The notes: generated by a model not told the origin, from the sequence alone. Numbered from the stretch's first letter, positions 52,131-63,271 are shown. The stretch is DNA of 64,000 nucleotides from Thauera chlorobenzoica (GCF_001922305.1 NZ_CP018839.1:2728001-2792000); one strand, 5' to 3'. Program-made: numbers and translations.

Positions 52131-52568
52131 ATGGCCGATGTCAAGAAGCTGGTACTGATCGAATTTACCCCCACGCAGATGTTCGAGCTTGTCGACCACT
52201 GCGAGGACTATCCCTCGTTTCTGCCTTGGTGCGGCGGCACCGAGGTCCGCGCGCGAACCGATACACTGACCGCGGCCACCATCCACATCAACTATCACGG
52301 GATCAAGGCGCATTTCAGTACGGAGAACACCAAACGTTACCCGACCGAAATGAAGCTGCGCCTCACCGATGGGCCCTTCACCCACCTTGACGGGCACTGG
52401 CTATTCACCCCGCTCGGCGATACCGCCTGCAAGATCGAGTTCAGCCTGCACTACCAGTTTTCCAGCAAGCTGCTCGAAAAAGTGCTGGGGCCGGTGTTCA
52501 ATCACATCGCCAATACCTTCGTCGATTCCTTCGTCAAGCGCGCCGGGCAGATTTACGGAAGGGGATGA
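52131..52568 (+). CDS. ratA: RatA-like START-domain protein (coenzyme Q-binding COQ10 family)
   Basis: 145 residues forming one SRPBCC/polyketide-cyclase fold. The N-terminal [29 protein letters not shown] and the C-terminal [25 protein letters not shown] are characteristic. E. coli RatA was reported to bind the 50S subunit and block 70S formation, while eukaryotic COQ10 binds ubiquinone. Either role is possible and the toxin label is not certain. The gene pairs with rnfH by a 4-bp ATGA overlap, as in E. coli ratAB, and is divergent from smpB, a widely conserved neighbourhood. Confidence 0.93.
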   Translation: MADVKKLVLIEFTPTQMFELVDHCEDYPSFLPWCGGTEVRARTDTLTAATIHINYHGIKAHFSTENTKRYPTEMKLRLTDGPFTHLDGHWLFTPLGDTACKIEFSLHYQFSSKLLEKVLGPVFNHIANTFVDSFVKRAGQIYGRG

Positions 52569-52897
52569 GGATGAGCACGATGGTCGATGTCGAAGTGGTG
52601 TATGCGCTGCCGCAGCGCCAGGAACTGGTGCAGGTCCGGGTACCCGAAGGTTCGACCGTGCACGATGCGATCGCGGCCTCCGGCCTGCTCGACAGGTATC
52701 CGGACATCGAACTCGAGCGGCGGAACAAGCTTGGCATTTTTTCCCGGCTGGTCAGGGCGGACGCCGAGGTGCGCGACCGTGACCGGGTCGAGATCTACCG
52801 TCCCCTGATCGCTGATCCGAAGGCAGTGCGCAAGAAACGGGCGGACGAAGGCAAGGTGATGAAAAAAGGCGGCGGCTCCGCCGAGGGCGAGAGCTGA
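52565..52897 (+). CDS. rnfH: RnfH family ubiquitin-like protein (RatB)
   Basis: 110 residues with a beta-grasp fold of the UPF0125/RnfH family: [33 protein letters not shown], then [10 protein letters not shown] and the conserved [15 protein letters not shown] basic, Lys-rich tail follows. Function is not settled; the name comes from association with Rnf electron-transport genes in some species. It is translated from an ATG overlapping the ratA stop. A GC-rich stretch at 52908-52960 follows before the guaB promoter. Confidence 0.92.
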   Translation: MRMSTMVDVEVVYALPQRQELVQVRVPEGSTVHDAIAASGLLDRYPDIELERRNKLGIFSRLVRADAEVRDRDRVEIYRPLIADPKAVRKKRADEGKVMKKGGGSAEGES

Positions 52898-52971
52898 ACT
52901 CTGCGCGGCAGCGCGCAAGACCGCGCTGGAAAGCGCGCGCTCGGACCATCGGCGATCTCCGGATCGGGTCG

Positions 52972-54492
<1,521 letters not shown>

Positions 54493-54512
54493 TCGGCGCT
54501 GACCGCAACGAC

Positions 54513-54544
54513 GGGCGGCTGTCACAGGCCGCCTTTCCTTTTTT
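54513..54544 (+). terminator. hairpin with T tract between guaB and guaA
   Basis: GGGCGGCTG pairs with CAGGCCGCC (one bulge), followed by TTTCCTTTTTT. It ends 23 bp before guaA, so it may act as a partial terminator that lowers guaA relative to guaB. Confidence 0.6.
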
Positions 54545-54567
54545 CGACGCTGGAGACCTTCGCGCTC

Positions 54568-56133
<1,566 letters not shown>

Positions 56134-56508
56134 GGTGGATTGAGATTGCCGTTATTAATCAACGAGATAGGCGTTTCTGTTGATAATTGCATGGCGACAT
56201 CAACGGCGTATTGAGCGTCCGGAAGCTTTTGAAAATAAACAGCATTTTCACTACGTCCCGACAGTCTGCAGGTTGTCAAGGTCCGTCTTTTTGACGGTAA
56301 ATCTGACGGCAAAGTCTGCCTTTGCCGCGCAGGAACCGGTTCGAGTCGTTCCCGGCTCGATGTCCGGTTACGCCATATTCACTGCGCAGTAAATATGTCC
56401 ATGAGGCCACATCCTTTCCAGGATCGCCCCATTTGCTGAACAGTAATGCGCCAGTGGGGGCTTCATTCTTGGATCTGAAACAACATCCTGCAGTCCGAGT
56501 CGCAGCCA
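56134..56508. other. gene-free junction between guaA and the accessory region
   Basis: 375 bp with lower GC than its surroundings and no supported gene. Three copies of ATCAAC/GTTGAT occur just after guaA (56158-56163, 56179-56184 inverted, 56199-56204), spaced 20-21 bp. A further imperfect inverted repeat with AACCGG and CCGGTT ends lies around 56334-56370. No integrase gene and no tRNA are visible. The segment may contain an old attachment site or the promoter of the next gene. Confidence 0.5.
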
Positions 56509-57194
56509 ATGGATTTCGGCCTTGTCGATCGAACTTCGTCGCCTGAGACGAAGATCGCGCTGTTCCGGTCGCTGTTCCGCGGCCGCGAGGATGTGTACGC
56601 GCGGCGATTCGAGAGCCGGAGTACGGGCAAGTCCGGGTACGCTCCGGCCTGCGCCAATGAGTGGGTGCGCGGGGTCTGCGAGAAGCCGCGCATCAAGTGC
56701 GCCGCGTGTCCTCATCGCCGACTCCTTCCGCTGACCGACGATGTCATCCGCTGGCACCTGTCCGGCTGCGACCCTGCGGGCGAGCCCTTCGTCGCGGGTG
56801 TCTATCCGCTGTTCCCGGACGAAACCTGCGCCTTCCTCGCCGTCGATTTCGACAAGGCCGATTGGTGCGAGGATGTGAAGGCCTTTCTCGAAATCTGTCG
56901 TCGCGTGCACCTGCCGGCCGCGCTCGAGCGCTCCCGGTCCGGCCGGGGTGGACATCTCTGGCTGTTCTTCGAAGAAGCCCTTCCCGCGGCGCTGGCCCGA
57001 CGACTCGGGTCCTGCCTGTTGACGGAAACGATGGAACGCCGCCCGGACGTCGGACTGGATTCCTACGACCGCCTGTTCCCGAATCAAGACATCCTGCCGC
57101 AAGGCGGATTCGGCAACCTGATCGCCCTGCCGTTGCAGAAGGGACCGCGCGAACAGGGCAACAGCGTCTTTGTCGATGACCTTCTCGAGCCTTG
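56509..57194 (+). CDS. TOTE conflict-system protein, 5' part: archaeo-eukaryotic primase domain (gene interrupted)
   Basis: The first 228 codons of a primase-helicase of the TOTE conflict-system family. A zinc-binding segment (Cys48, Cys57, Cys64, Cys67; CEKPRIKCAACPHR) precedes the AEP active-site motifs FLAVDFD (Asp113, Asp115) and SRSGRGGHLWLFFE (His149). The conserved SSYDRLFPNQD-like and GFGNLIALPLQ segments follow. As it stands the frame ends three bases into an IS66 insertion (Trp, then TAA). Joining position 57194 to 63306 restores EPW-ADQWAFLA and an open frame to the window end. Members of this family are proposed to defend against invasive DNA; that role is inferred. The N-terminal coiled coil seen in some relatives is not present. 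Confidence 0.85.
57187..57194. repeat. 8-bp target-site duplication, left copy
   Basis: GAGCCTTG directly abuts the left IS66 end and is repeated exactly at 63298-63305. Eight bases is the usual IS66-family duplication length. Confidence 0.95.
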
Positions 57195-57220
57195 GTAAGC
57201 GCTCCACGAACCCCATCCTT
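57195..57220. repeat. IS66 left terminal inverted repeat
   Basis: Begins GTAAGCGCTCCACGAACCCC and matches the reverse complement of 63272-63297 at 25 of 26 positions, the only difference being position 23. Confidence 0.93.
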
Positions 57221-57276
57221 ACGTAGCCCCGGGTGAGTCCGCATGCTTCGGCTTCCGTTTTCCAGGGAGCACGAGC

Positions 57277-57594
57277 ATGTCGGAGCGCAGCACGTTTTGG
57301 TTGTCGCACCTGTCGGCGATCGAGGCCGAGGGCATCACCACGAAGGCCTACGCCGAACGCGAAGGCCTGTCGCCGCAGGCGCTCTACCAATGGCGCAAGC
57401 GCCTGGTGGCCGGCGGACGGCCCAGCCGCGCCAAGCTTAGTGGATTCGTCCCGATCCAGATCGAACCTTCAGTGACGGCCCGCGCGGGCTGCACGGTGGT
57501 GATCGACGCGCAGCTGCGGGTCGAGTGCGCGACGTTGCCTGGCGTCGACTGGCTGGCCGCACTGTCGGCGGCGCTTGCCGAGCGGGGGCACTGA
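57277..57594 (+). CDS. tnpA: IS66 accessory protein TnpA
   Basis: 105 residues with a helix-turn-helix of the IS66 TnpA/orf1 type: IEAEGITTKAYAEREGLSPQALYQWRKRL, then a beta-rich C-terminus (GFVPIQIE, AGCTVVIDAQLRVECATLPGVDWLAAL). IS66 elements need TnpA, TnpB and TnpC for efficient transposition. TnpA is thought to bind DNA at the element ends. Its stop codon overlaps the ATG of tnpB (TGATG), indicating translational coupling. It begins 82 bp inside the left end. Confidence 0.9.
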   Translation: MSERSTFWLSHLSAIEAEGITTKAYAEREGLSPQALYQWRKRLVAGGRPSRAKLSGFVPIQIEPSVTARAGCTVVIDAQLRVECATLPGVDWLAALSAALAERGH

Positions 57595-57953
57595 TGCACC
57601 CGGGGCACAGCATCGGCGCGGTGTTTCTGTACCGGCCAGCGATTGACTTCCGCAAATCCATCGGCGGGCTGTCGGCGCTGGTCGAGCAGGAACTGGGGCT
57701 GAACCCGTTCGGCGAAGCGCTGTACCTGTTCATCAACCGCCGCCGCGACAAGCTCAAGGCGCTGTACTGGCACCGCAACGGCTTCTGCCTCTGGTACAAG
57801 CGGCTCGAAGCCGAGCGCTTCGCCTGGCCGGCGGCCGAGGCGAGCTCGCCCACCTGCACGCTGACGATGAAGGAGCTCGAGTGGCTGCTCGAAGGCTTCG
57901 ATTTGTGGGCAGCAAAGCCACATAAAACGCTGCATTACCAATCAGTTACGTAG
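57594..57953 (+). CDS. tnpB: IS66 accessory protein TnpB
   Basis: 119 residues of the IS66 orf2 (TnpB, PF05717) family: VFLYRPAIDFRKSIGGLSALVEQELGLNPF, NRRRDKLKALYWHRNGFCLWYKRLE and the tail ELEWLLEGFDLWAAKPHKTL. It is required with TnpA and TnpC for IS66 transposition but has no known catalytic residues. It is unrelated to the RNA-guided TnpB nucleases of IS200/IS605. The start at 57594 is set by overlap with the tnpA stop and by family N-termini. tnpC follows after 22 bp. Confidence 0.93.
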   Translation: MHPGHSIGAVFLYRPAIDFRKSIGGLSALVEQELGLNPFGEALYLFINRRRDKLKALYWHRNGFCLWYKRLEAERFAWPAAEASSPTCTLTMKELEWLLEGFDLWAAKPHKTLHYQSVT

Positions 57954-57975
57954 CGTGATCGGGTATAATTTCGGC

Positions 57976-59667
57976 ATGCCACAGCGTACCGCCGCCCCTC
58001 GTTCGAATGCCACTGTCGGCGTGTGCGCGTCTGTCCTTCCCGCGCAGTTGCCCGACGATCCGGCGGTGCTCAAAGCCTTGTTGCTGGCACAGCAGCGTGC
58101 CTTCGAGACGCAACTCGCCGCCCAACTTACGGCCCAGTTCGAGACGCTTCGACTCGCGCAGGAAGCCACCATCAAGGCGCACGAGGCCGACCTCCAGAAA
58201 GTCGTCCATACCCGCGAAGTCGAACTCCAGAAAGCGTTCGATGCGCGTGAGATCGAGCTTCAGAAAGCGTTCGATGCCCGCGAGGCCGAACTGCAAAAAG
58301 CCTTCGAGGCCCGCATCCTCGAGCTCTACGAGCAGTTGCGCCTGGCGCGTCGGCGCATGTTCGGGCCCAGCAGCGAATCGCACGCGGGCCAGGGCTGGCT
58401 CTTCGACGAGGCCGAAGCGCTGGCCGCATCCGCGCCCGAGGCGGGCGACACCGCGACCTTGCCGCCGCCGGCCACCGAGCCGGCTGGCCAGACGCTCGCC
58501 GACACCGGCAAGAAGAAGGCGCGCGGCAAGCGCAAGCCCTTGCCGATCGAGCTGCCGCGCATCGACGTCGTCCACGACGTCCCCGAGGCCGAGCGCACCT
58601 GCGCCTGCGGCACGCCCATGGTCGAGATCGGCCAGGACGTCAGCGAACAGCTCGATATCGTGCCGATGCAGGTGCGTGTGCTGCGCCACATCAAGAAGCG
58701 CTACGGTTGCCCCAAGGGCGATCAGGCGCCGGTCAGCGCCCGCGCCCCGGCGCAGGTGCTGCCCAAGAGCAACGCGAGCAACGACCTGCTGGCGATGCTG
58801 CTCGTCACCAAGTACGTCGATGGGCTGCCGCTGGCGCGTTTCGAGTACGTGCTCGCCCGCGCAGGCGTGCTCGTGCCGCGCCAGACCCTGGCGCGCTGGG
58901 TGATCGGCACCGCGCAGGCGCTGCAGCCGATCGCCAACCTGATGCGCGACGTGCTGCTCGGGCATGACGTCATCCACATGGACGAAACCCCGGTCCAGGT
59001 GCTCAAGGAGCCTGGCCGGGCGGCGACCAGCAAGAGCCAGATGTGGGTCCAGCGCGGTGGCCCGCCGGGTAGGCCGGTGATTCTCTTCGAGTACGATCCG
59101 AGCCGCGCGCAGGCGGTGCCCTTGCGCCTGCTCGAAGGCTGGAAGGGGCATCTGATGGCCGACGGGCTCGAGAGCTACGGCGCAATTGCCTTCACCGAAG
59201 GGGTGACCCGGCTCGGTTGCTGGGTCCATGCACGCCGCCGTTTCGTCGACGCCGGCAAGGTGCTGCCCGAGGGCAAGCGCGGTCGTGCCCACGAAGCGCT
59301 GGCCCTGATCGGCAAGCTCTACGCCATCGAGAAGGAGGCGCGCGAACTGAGCGACGTCGAGCGTCTGGCGCTACGCCAGAGCCGAAGCCGTGCCGTCATC
59401 GGTGAGCTTCGCGGTTGGCTCGATCAGGTGCTCCCCACCGTGCCGCCCACCTCGGTGCTCGGCGGTGCCCTGGGCTACCTGCATCGGCAGTGGCCGCGAC
59501 TGACGCGCTACCTCGAACGGGGCGATCTGCCGATCGACAACAACCCCGCCGAAAACGCCATCCGCCCCTTCGTCGTTGGGAGGAATTATGCGCGGTCGTC
59601 GATTATGCAAGCCCTTCGGCCTCGAGTGCTGTCCTCTACGGAGGGTCGCGTGCTCTGCTTTGCATAA
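57976..59667 (+). CDS. tnpC: IS66 transposase TnpC, 3'-truncated by the RIT insertion
   Basis: Residues 1-535 are IS66 transposase: an N-terminal leucine/glutamine-rich coiled coil with tandem repeats of ELQKAFDARE (about 65-120), a zinc-finger-like CACGTPM with YGCPKGD segment (about 210-255), and the DDE domain with Asp336 (HMDETPVQ), Asp396 (MADGLESYGA) and Glu526 (NNPAENAIRP). After VVGR the natural continuation (KAWLFSDT) is displaced to 63055. The frame instead reads 27 codons of RIT DNA before its stop. All three catalytic acids survive, so partial activity cannot be excluded. ATG 57976 is used; a GTG at 57955 is an alternative. Confidence 0.9.
   Translation: MPQRTAAPRSNATVGVCASVLPAQLPDDPAVLKALLLAQQRAFETQLAAQLTAQFETLRLAQEATIKAHEADLQKVVHTREVELQKAFDAREIELQKAFDAREAELQKAFEARILELYEQLRLARRRMFGPSSESHAGQGWLFDEAEALAASAPEAGDTATLPPPATEPAGQTLADTGKKKARGKRKPLPIELPRIDVVHDVPEAERTCACGTPMVEIGQDVSEQLDIVPMQVRVLRHIKKRYGCPKGDQAPVSARAPAQVLPKSNASNDLLAMLLVTKYVDGLPLARFEYVLARAGVLVPRQTLARWVIGTAQALQPIANLMRDVLLGHDVIHMDETPVQVLKEPGRAATSKSQMWVQRGGPPGRPVILFEYDPSRAQAVPLRLLEGWKGHLMADGLESYGAIAFTEGVTRLGCWVHARRRFVDAGKVLPEGKRGRAHEALALIGKLYAIEKEARELSDVERLALRQSRSRAVIGELRGWLDQVLPTVPPTSVLGGALGYLHRQWPRLTRYLERGDLPIDNNPAENAIRPFVVGRNYARSSIMQALRPRVLSSTEGRVLCFA
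59581..59613. repeat. RIT left inverted repeat
   Basis: Starts AGGAATTATGCGCGG and contains ATTATGC twice, 17 bp apart. It matches the reverse complement of 62997-63029 at 29 of 33 positions, 29 of the first 31. Its first three bases are also the last retained tnpC codon. Confidence 0.88.
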
Positions 59668-59669
59668 TT

Positions 59670-60683
59670 TCAGAGGCTTTCGAGGAACTTGAGGACGGCG
59701 TCAGTCGGACGATAGCGTTGGCGTTTCCCCGCCCCGGGCGGCGCGATGGTGGCCAGCGCACGCTCCTTCATGGCGAGATCGGCCTCGACGTATCCGTGAG
59801 TCGTGACTGGGCTTTCGTGCCCCAGCCACAGGGCGATGACAGTGAGATCGACGCCAGCCTGTAGCAAGTGCATTGCGGTCGTATGGCGCAATGTGTGTGG
59901 CGAGATGCGGCGACCTTGTAGTTGAGGACATCGTTCTGTCGCTTCACTGACCGCGAGGGCAAGCCGTTCAGCCACATTCGTGCGTGTCATCGGCAGGCCC
60001 TTGCGGGTCGGTACGAGTGGGTGCTCGGCCTTCAGATCCGCATACGCCAACCAACGTCGGATTTCGGCAGCTGTCTCTTTCCAGAGTGGGACGGTTCGTT
60101 GCTTGCGGCCTTTGCCATGCAGGCGCACCGATGAAGTGGTTGCGAGGGTGACGTCGGCGACCCGGATGCCGATCATTTCGGAGACGCGGGCGCCGGTGTT
60201 GTAGAGCAGCGTGAGCATCATCCGATCGCGCAGACCGCACCAGGTCGTGATGTCTGGCGCAGCGAGGAGCGCTTGAACCTCGTCGCGGGAGAGAAACCCG
60301 AGGAGGGGTTTCTCGAAACGCTTCATTGGGATCGCCAGGATCTGCTGCATGAGCTGCAAGGCTGGTGGGCATTGCAGCGCGACGTAATGGGCAAAGGCGC
60401 GAACGGCGGCCAACCGTGCATTGCGGCTGCGCACCGTATTACGACGCTCCGTTTCCAGATAGGTCAGAAAGTCGAGGGTCAGCGTCGAATCGAAGTCGTT
60501 CAGCGTTAGCTTCGCCGGCGGCGTTCCCCTTTCTCTTTCGGCATAGCCGAACAGCAACCGGAAGGTGTCGCGGTAGGCGGCAATCGTTCGCGGGCTGGCA
60601 TTCTTCTGCTGTAACAACCGTTCGGCAAAGAACCGCTGGAGCAAGGAGGCGAATTCGGCGGGGTCGGTGAGCAAGGCGTTCAT
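59670..60683 (-). CDS. RIT tyrosine recombinase, third gene
   Basis: 337 residues: an N-terminal SAM-like core-binding domain (about 10-115, RTIAAYRDTFRLLFGYAE) and a C-terminal catalytic domain with Arg166 (NTGARVSEM), Lys191 (HGKGRKQRTVP), His263 and Arg266 (SPHTLRHTTAMHLL), His289 (LGHESPVTTHGY) and Tyr298. The full RKHRHY set is present, so it should be active, resembling XerC/D-type integrases. Its ATG overlaps the stop of the second gene by 4 bp. Its stop lies 57 bp inside the left inverted repeat. Confidence 0.92.
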   Translation of the reverse strand: MNALLTDPAEFASLLQRFFAERLLQQKNASPRTIAAYRDTFRLLFGYAERERGTPPAKLTLNDFDSTLTLDFLTYLETERRNTVRSRNARLAAVRAFAHYVALQCPPALQLMQQILAIPMKRFEKPLLGFLSRDEVQALLAAPDITTWCGLRDRMMLTLLYNTGARVSEMIGIRVADVTLATTSSVRLHGKGRKQRTVPLWKETAAEIRRWLAYADLKAEHPLVPTRKGLPMTRTNVAERLALAVSEATERCPQLQGRRISPHTLRHTTAMHLLQAGVDLTVIALWLGHESPVTTHGYVEADLAMKERALATIAPPGAGKRQRYRPTDAVLKFLESL

Positions 60684-61627
60684 TGCGGTGCTCCCTCTGC
60701 GTAACGCTCGAAACGTTCAGCGGCGATGGCCATCAGTTCGGGAATGCCAGTGAAGTACCAGTAGGTATCGCTGACCTTCGCATGACCGATGTAGGTAGAG
60801 AGTGCCAGGACCGCTCGATCGACATCGATGCCTTGCTGGTAGAAGCGCAGCGTGGCACGCACGACGAAGGTGTGCCGCAAGTCGTGCAGTCGATGATGGG
60901 GATAGTCGCCACGAGGCTGCCAACCCAGTTGCCGGCACAGCGTCTGCAGTGCGTAGCGGATGGCTGCCTGATTGACCGCGTGGCCGTCGTCGCGCACAAA
61001 GAACCGGTCGCACAGCGGCCTGGGGAAGTGCGCCTCACGCAAGCTGGCGTACGCACGCAGGGCCTCGCAGACACTGGGGTGGAGCGGTACCAGACGCTGT
61101 TGATGGAACTTCGCTTCCCGGACGTGAAGAACGCCCGTGTCGAGGTCGATGTCACTGCGGCTCAACGCCAACGCCTCGGAGATACGCAGACCGCAACTTG
61201 CAAGCAAGCCAAAGACACAGCGGGAGGTGGCTGGCCGCATCCCACCCGGTGGAGGCAGGCCCTTGGCCGCCTCGAGCAGTGCAATCAACTCCGCCTCGCT
61301 ATAGATGTGAGGGACCAAGCGCCGATGAGCCGGACCGAAGAGCGATTGCGGCGGAATCTCGGTGCGCGGATCGAGTTGCAGGCAGTATCGCGCGAAGCCC
61401 CGCAGCACCTCGATTCGACGCCCCCAGCTGAGTGGACTGGGGCGGCGAGAACGCTGGGCCCATTCGATCGCAAGGGCCACGGTCAGGTACTCTGCCGTTC
61501 CGAGCCCGTCGGCAAAGCGGGCAAACGAGATGAGCTGGGTTTCATCGATACTGAGCGCGAACCCATGACGGCGCCGATAGGCCAGGTACGCCTCGACTCG
61601 CGAGATCCAGGACACGGCGGCACTCAT
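60680..61627 (-). CDS. RIT tyrosine recombinase, second gene
   Basis: 315 residues. The N-terminal DNA-binding half (about 10-105) is followed by the phage-integrase domain with Arg148 (CGLRISEAL), Lys173 (REAKFHQQRLVP), His248 and Arg251 (LHDLRHTFVVRA), His282 (YIGHAKVSDTYWYF) and a Tyr at 289 or 291. All catalytic positions appear intact. ATG 61627 (MSAAVSWISRVEAY) is preferred over an in-frame start 6 codons upstream because it overlaps the first gene's stop by 4 bp, matching the coupling seen at the other junction. The three proteins probably act together at the ends. Confidence 0.92.
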   Translation of the reverse strand: MSAAVSWISRVEAYLAYRRRHGFALSIDETQLISFARFADGLGTAEYLTVALAIEWAQRSRRPSPLSWGRRIEVLRGFARYCLQLDPRTEIPPQSLFGPAHRRLVPHIYSEAELIALLEAAKGLPPPGGMRPATSRCVFGLLASCGLRISEALALSRSDIDLDTGVLHVREAKFHQQRLVPLHPSVCEALRAYASLREAHFPRPLCDRFFVRDDGHAVNQAAIRYALQTLCRQLGWQPRGDYPHHRLHDLRHTFVVRATLRFYQQGIDVDRAVLALSTYIGHAKVSDTYWYFTGIPELMAIAAERFERYAEGAPQ

Positions 61628-62877
61628 GATGTGCACCCCGGCCACGGCATCGCCACGGCACGTAGGCCAACCAGATCGACGCGGGCGTAGACACGTGCCG
61701 TATCGAGACTTTGGTGGCGCAGCAGATCGGCAATCTCCTTGATGGAGGCTCCCGCGCGATGCAAACGGGTCGCGGCCGTGCGCCGAAGAACATGGGTATT
61801 GCAGAACCGATCGCGCAGACCGCAGCGAACGAAGGCGCGGTTCATCGCATTGCGGATCGCCGGCACACCCAGAGGTCTATCGAACGGTGCACGATGCCGT
61901 ACGAATAGCGCGCGATTCTGACTCTGCGTCGGCCGCCCCTCGCGCAGGTAGCGCGCAATCGCTTCACCGGTGACTGCGGGTAGCGGCAACTGCTGCACGC
62001 GTTTGCTCTTGGTGCCGCTGATCGTCAGCGTTGCCTGGCGCCAGTCCAAGGACTCCAGAGTGAGGTAGGTCACCTCCTGTCCGCGTAGCCCCAGATCAAG
62101 CAGGCAGCGCGCAATTGCGTAGTCGCGCAATCCGACTGGATCAGTGAGATCGAACGTGGCCAGGAAGGCTTCAAGTTCGGCGTCCGACAGGACTTTGGGC
62201 AAGGTGGTGCGTTGCCAATCCGCGACTCTTGGCAAGGCTGCAGCCAGCCCGGCGGTCGAGTCACCGAGCAGAGCCCGATAACGAAAGTAGCTGCGAAGGC
62301 TGTTGCATGCCGTCCGCAGCGATGCCGGCTGCAAGTGCGTGCTGAGTTCCGCGAAGAACTCATCCAACTGCACGCTGGCAATCTGCGACACCGTCGCTGC
62401 CCGGCTTCCGAACGCCCGAACCAGAAAGCAACCGACGATGTGTAGGCGTCGGTCGCAGGTGACGGGCGCGAGGCCGCAGGTGCTCGAGAGATACTGACCA
62501 AAGCGCTCCAGTTCAACCGTCACTGGATCTGTGAGCACAGCGGGCTGACTGGCCGGCAACAGCTTCAGGAGGTGGCGTAGCGCTGCCCCAGAACTCGCAA
62601 CCGAGGCATAGCAGGGGACTGGACAGACACAGGTCGGCAGGTGATCGCGCAAGAAGCGCTCGACGAGCGACACAGCCTCCGGTGCCGACCATGCGATCGC
62701 GTCGCACGCCATCCAATGACAGAAATGGGCGAGGCAGCCGACGTAGCCGCGAATGGTGCGCTCGCCGTAGCGCTGGCCGCGCAGCGCTACGATGTACGGG
62801 TCAATGAGGTGACCGAGCGGGCCAGCGTCCAGCCAGTCGCGGCGAACCAGGGTCGCCAGGCACGGATCAGTGGGCAT
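61624..62877 (-). CDS. RIT tyrosine recombinase, first gene
   Basis: 417 residues, the largest of the trio. The extended N-terminal region (about 1-225) contains a core-binding fold and Cys-rich patches (CVCPVPCY). The catalytic domain has Arg265 (LGLRGQEVTYL), Lys290 (SGTKSKRVQQLP), His362 and Arg365 (NTHVLRRTAATRLHRAG), His388 (LLRHQSLDTARVYARV) and Tyr397. ATG 62877 is supported by CAGGAG 9 nt upstream on the coding strand. It is the promoter-proximal gene of the operon, with a dyad element just before its ribosome binding site. Confidence 0.92.
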   Translation of the reverse strand: MPTDPCLATLVRRDWLDAGPLGHLIDPYIVALRGQRYGERTIRGYVGCLAHFCHWMACDAIAWSAPEAVSLVERFLRDHLPTCVCPVPCYASVASSGAALRHLLKLLPASQPAVLTDPVTVELERFGQYLSSTCGLAPVTCDRRLHIVGCFLVRAFGSRAATVSQIASVQLDEFFAELSTHLQPASLRTACNSLRSYFRYRALLGDSTAGLAAALPRVADWQRTTLPKVLSDAELEAFLATFDLTDPVGLRDYAIARCLLDLGLRGQEVTYLTLESLDWRQATLTISGTKSKRVQQLPLPAVTGEAIARYLREGRPTQSQNRALFVRHRAPFDRPLGVPAIRNAMNRAFVRCGLRDRFCNTHVLRRTAATRLHRAGASIKEIADLLRHQSLDTARVYARVDLVGLRAVAMPWPGCTS

Positions 62878-62886
62878 GATGTGCTC

Positions 62887-62908
62887 CTGTGGTGTTTGGG
62901 AACCACAG
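62887..62908. promoter_or_regulatory. 7-bp dyad just upstream of the RIT operon
   Basis: CTGTGGT (62887-62893) and ACCACAG (62902-62908) form a perfect inverted repeat with an 8-nt centre, overlapping the ribosome binding site area of the first recombinase gene. It could be an operator for auto-regulation or an mRNA hairpin limiting translation. Confidence 0.4.
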
Positions 62909-62996
62909 AGAACACGATCTTTTATGGCAAGTCGAAATGCGCCAGACAGCCCTACAAGCCCAGCCTATGTCAGGCGCAGACGGTATCTACAACCGA

Positions 62997-63029
62997 ACCT
63001 TGCATAATCGAGGGCCGCGCATAATTCCT
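62997..63029. repeat. RIT right inverted repeat
   Basis: Carries GCATAAT and GCATAATT 17 bp apart, mirroring the left end. Confidence 0.88.
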
Positions 63030-63054
63030 CTTATGCAAAGGTTGGCATAACATC
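63030..63054. repeat. asymmetric right-end extension with TTATGC-N8-GCATAA
   Basis: 25 bp lie between the right inverted repeat and resumed tnpC. They hold a perfect 6-bp dyad, TTATGC (63031-63036) and GCATAA (63045-63050), around an 8-bp centre. This is the size and shape of a tyrosine-recombinase crossover core. The left end has no equivalent outside its repeat. Confidence 0.5.
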
Positions 63055-63261
63055 AAGGCTTGGCTCTTCTCGGACACCCAGGCCGGCGCGCGTGCCAGCG
63101 TGCTCATCTACTCCCTGATCGAGACCGCCAAAGCCAACAACGTCGAGCCGTATCTGTGGCTGCGCCACGTGCTGCGCGCCTTGCCCACCGCCACCACCGT
63201 CGAACACTTCGAGGCCCTCCTGCCCTGGAATCTCAAGGCTGAGGAGTTGATCACAGCGTAG
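63055..63261 (+). pseudogene. tnpC: IS66 tnpC, displaced 3' fragment
   Basis: 69 codons including the stop, reading KAWLFSDTQAGARASVLIYS, then LIETAKANNVEPYLWLRHVLR and ending near EALLPWNLKAEELITA. This is the invariant C-terminal end of IS66 transposases (GRKAWLFSDT to ALLPWNL). It lacks its own start and is in the same phase as the 5' part at 57976-59583 once the RIT is removed. It is not an independent gene. Confidence 0.9.
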
Positions 63262-63271
63262 CGAGACGGGG

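Larger units (their letters stand above)
59584..63054. mobile_element. RIT (Recombinase-in-Trio) element inserted in IS66 tnpC
   Basis: About 3.47 kb with three overlapping tyrosine-recombinase genes on the minus strand between inverted repeats, the defining architecture of RIT elements described in Proteobacteria. Its boundaries are inferred from where tnpC similarity stops (after the Arg codon 59581-59583) and resumes (63055). The exact crossover bases could differ by a few nucleotides. No passenger gene is present. No clear target duplication is seen, which fits a tyrosine-recombinase mechanism. Confidence 0.88.

Noticed and set aside
56330..56375. A GGTTCGAGTC T-loop-like motif after guaA, suggesting a tRNA or tRNA fragment attachment site
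   Set aside because: The flanking bases do not form a T-stem, and no acceptor, D or anticodon arm can be drawn.
57594..57953. TnpB as an RNA-guided nuclease of the IS605 type
   Set aside because: The name is shared only by convention. This is the 119-residue IS66 orf2 protein with no RuvC motifs.
58200..58320. Tandem repeats in tnpC as a possible CRISPR or satellite array
   Set aside because: They encode the in-frame coiled-coil repeat ELQKAFDARE of the transposase N-terminus. Unit length and divergence fit protein repeats, not a CRISPR array.
60683..61690. A 335-codon plus-strand frame opposite the second RIT recombinase
   Set aside because: The opposite strand carries a recombinase with all catalytic residues and coupled start/stop overlaps. 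The plus-strand product has no recognisable features.
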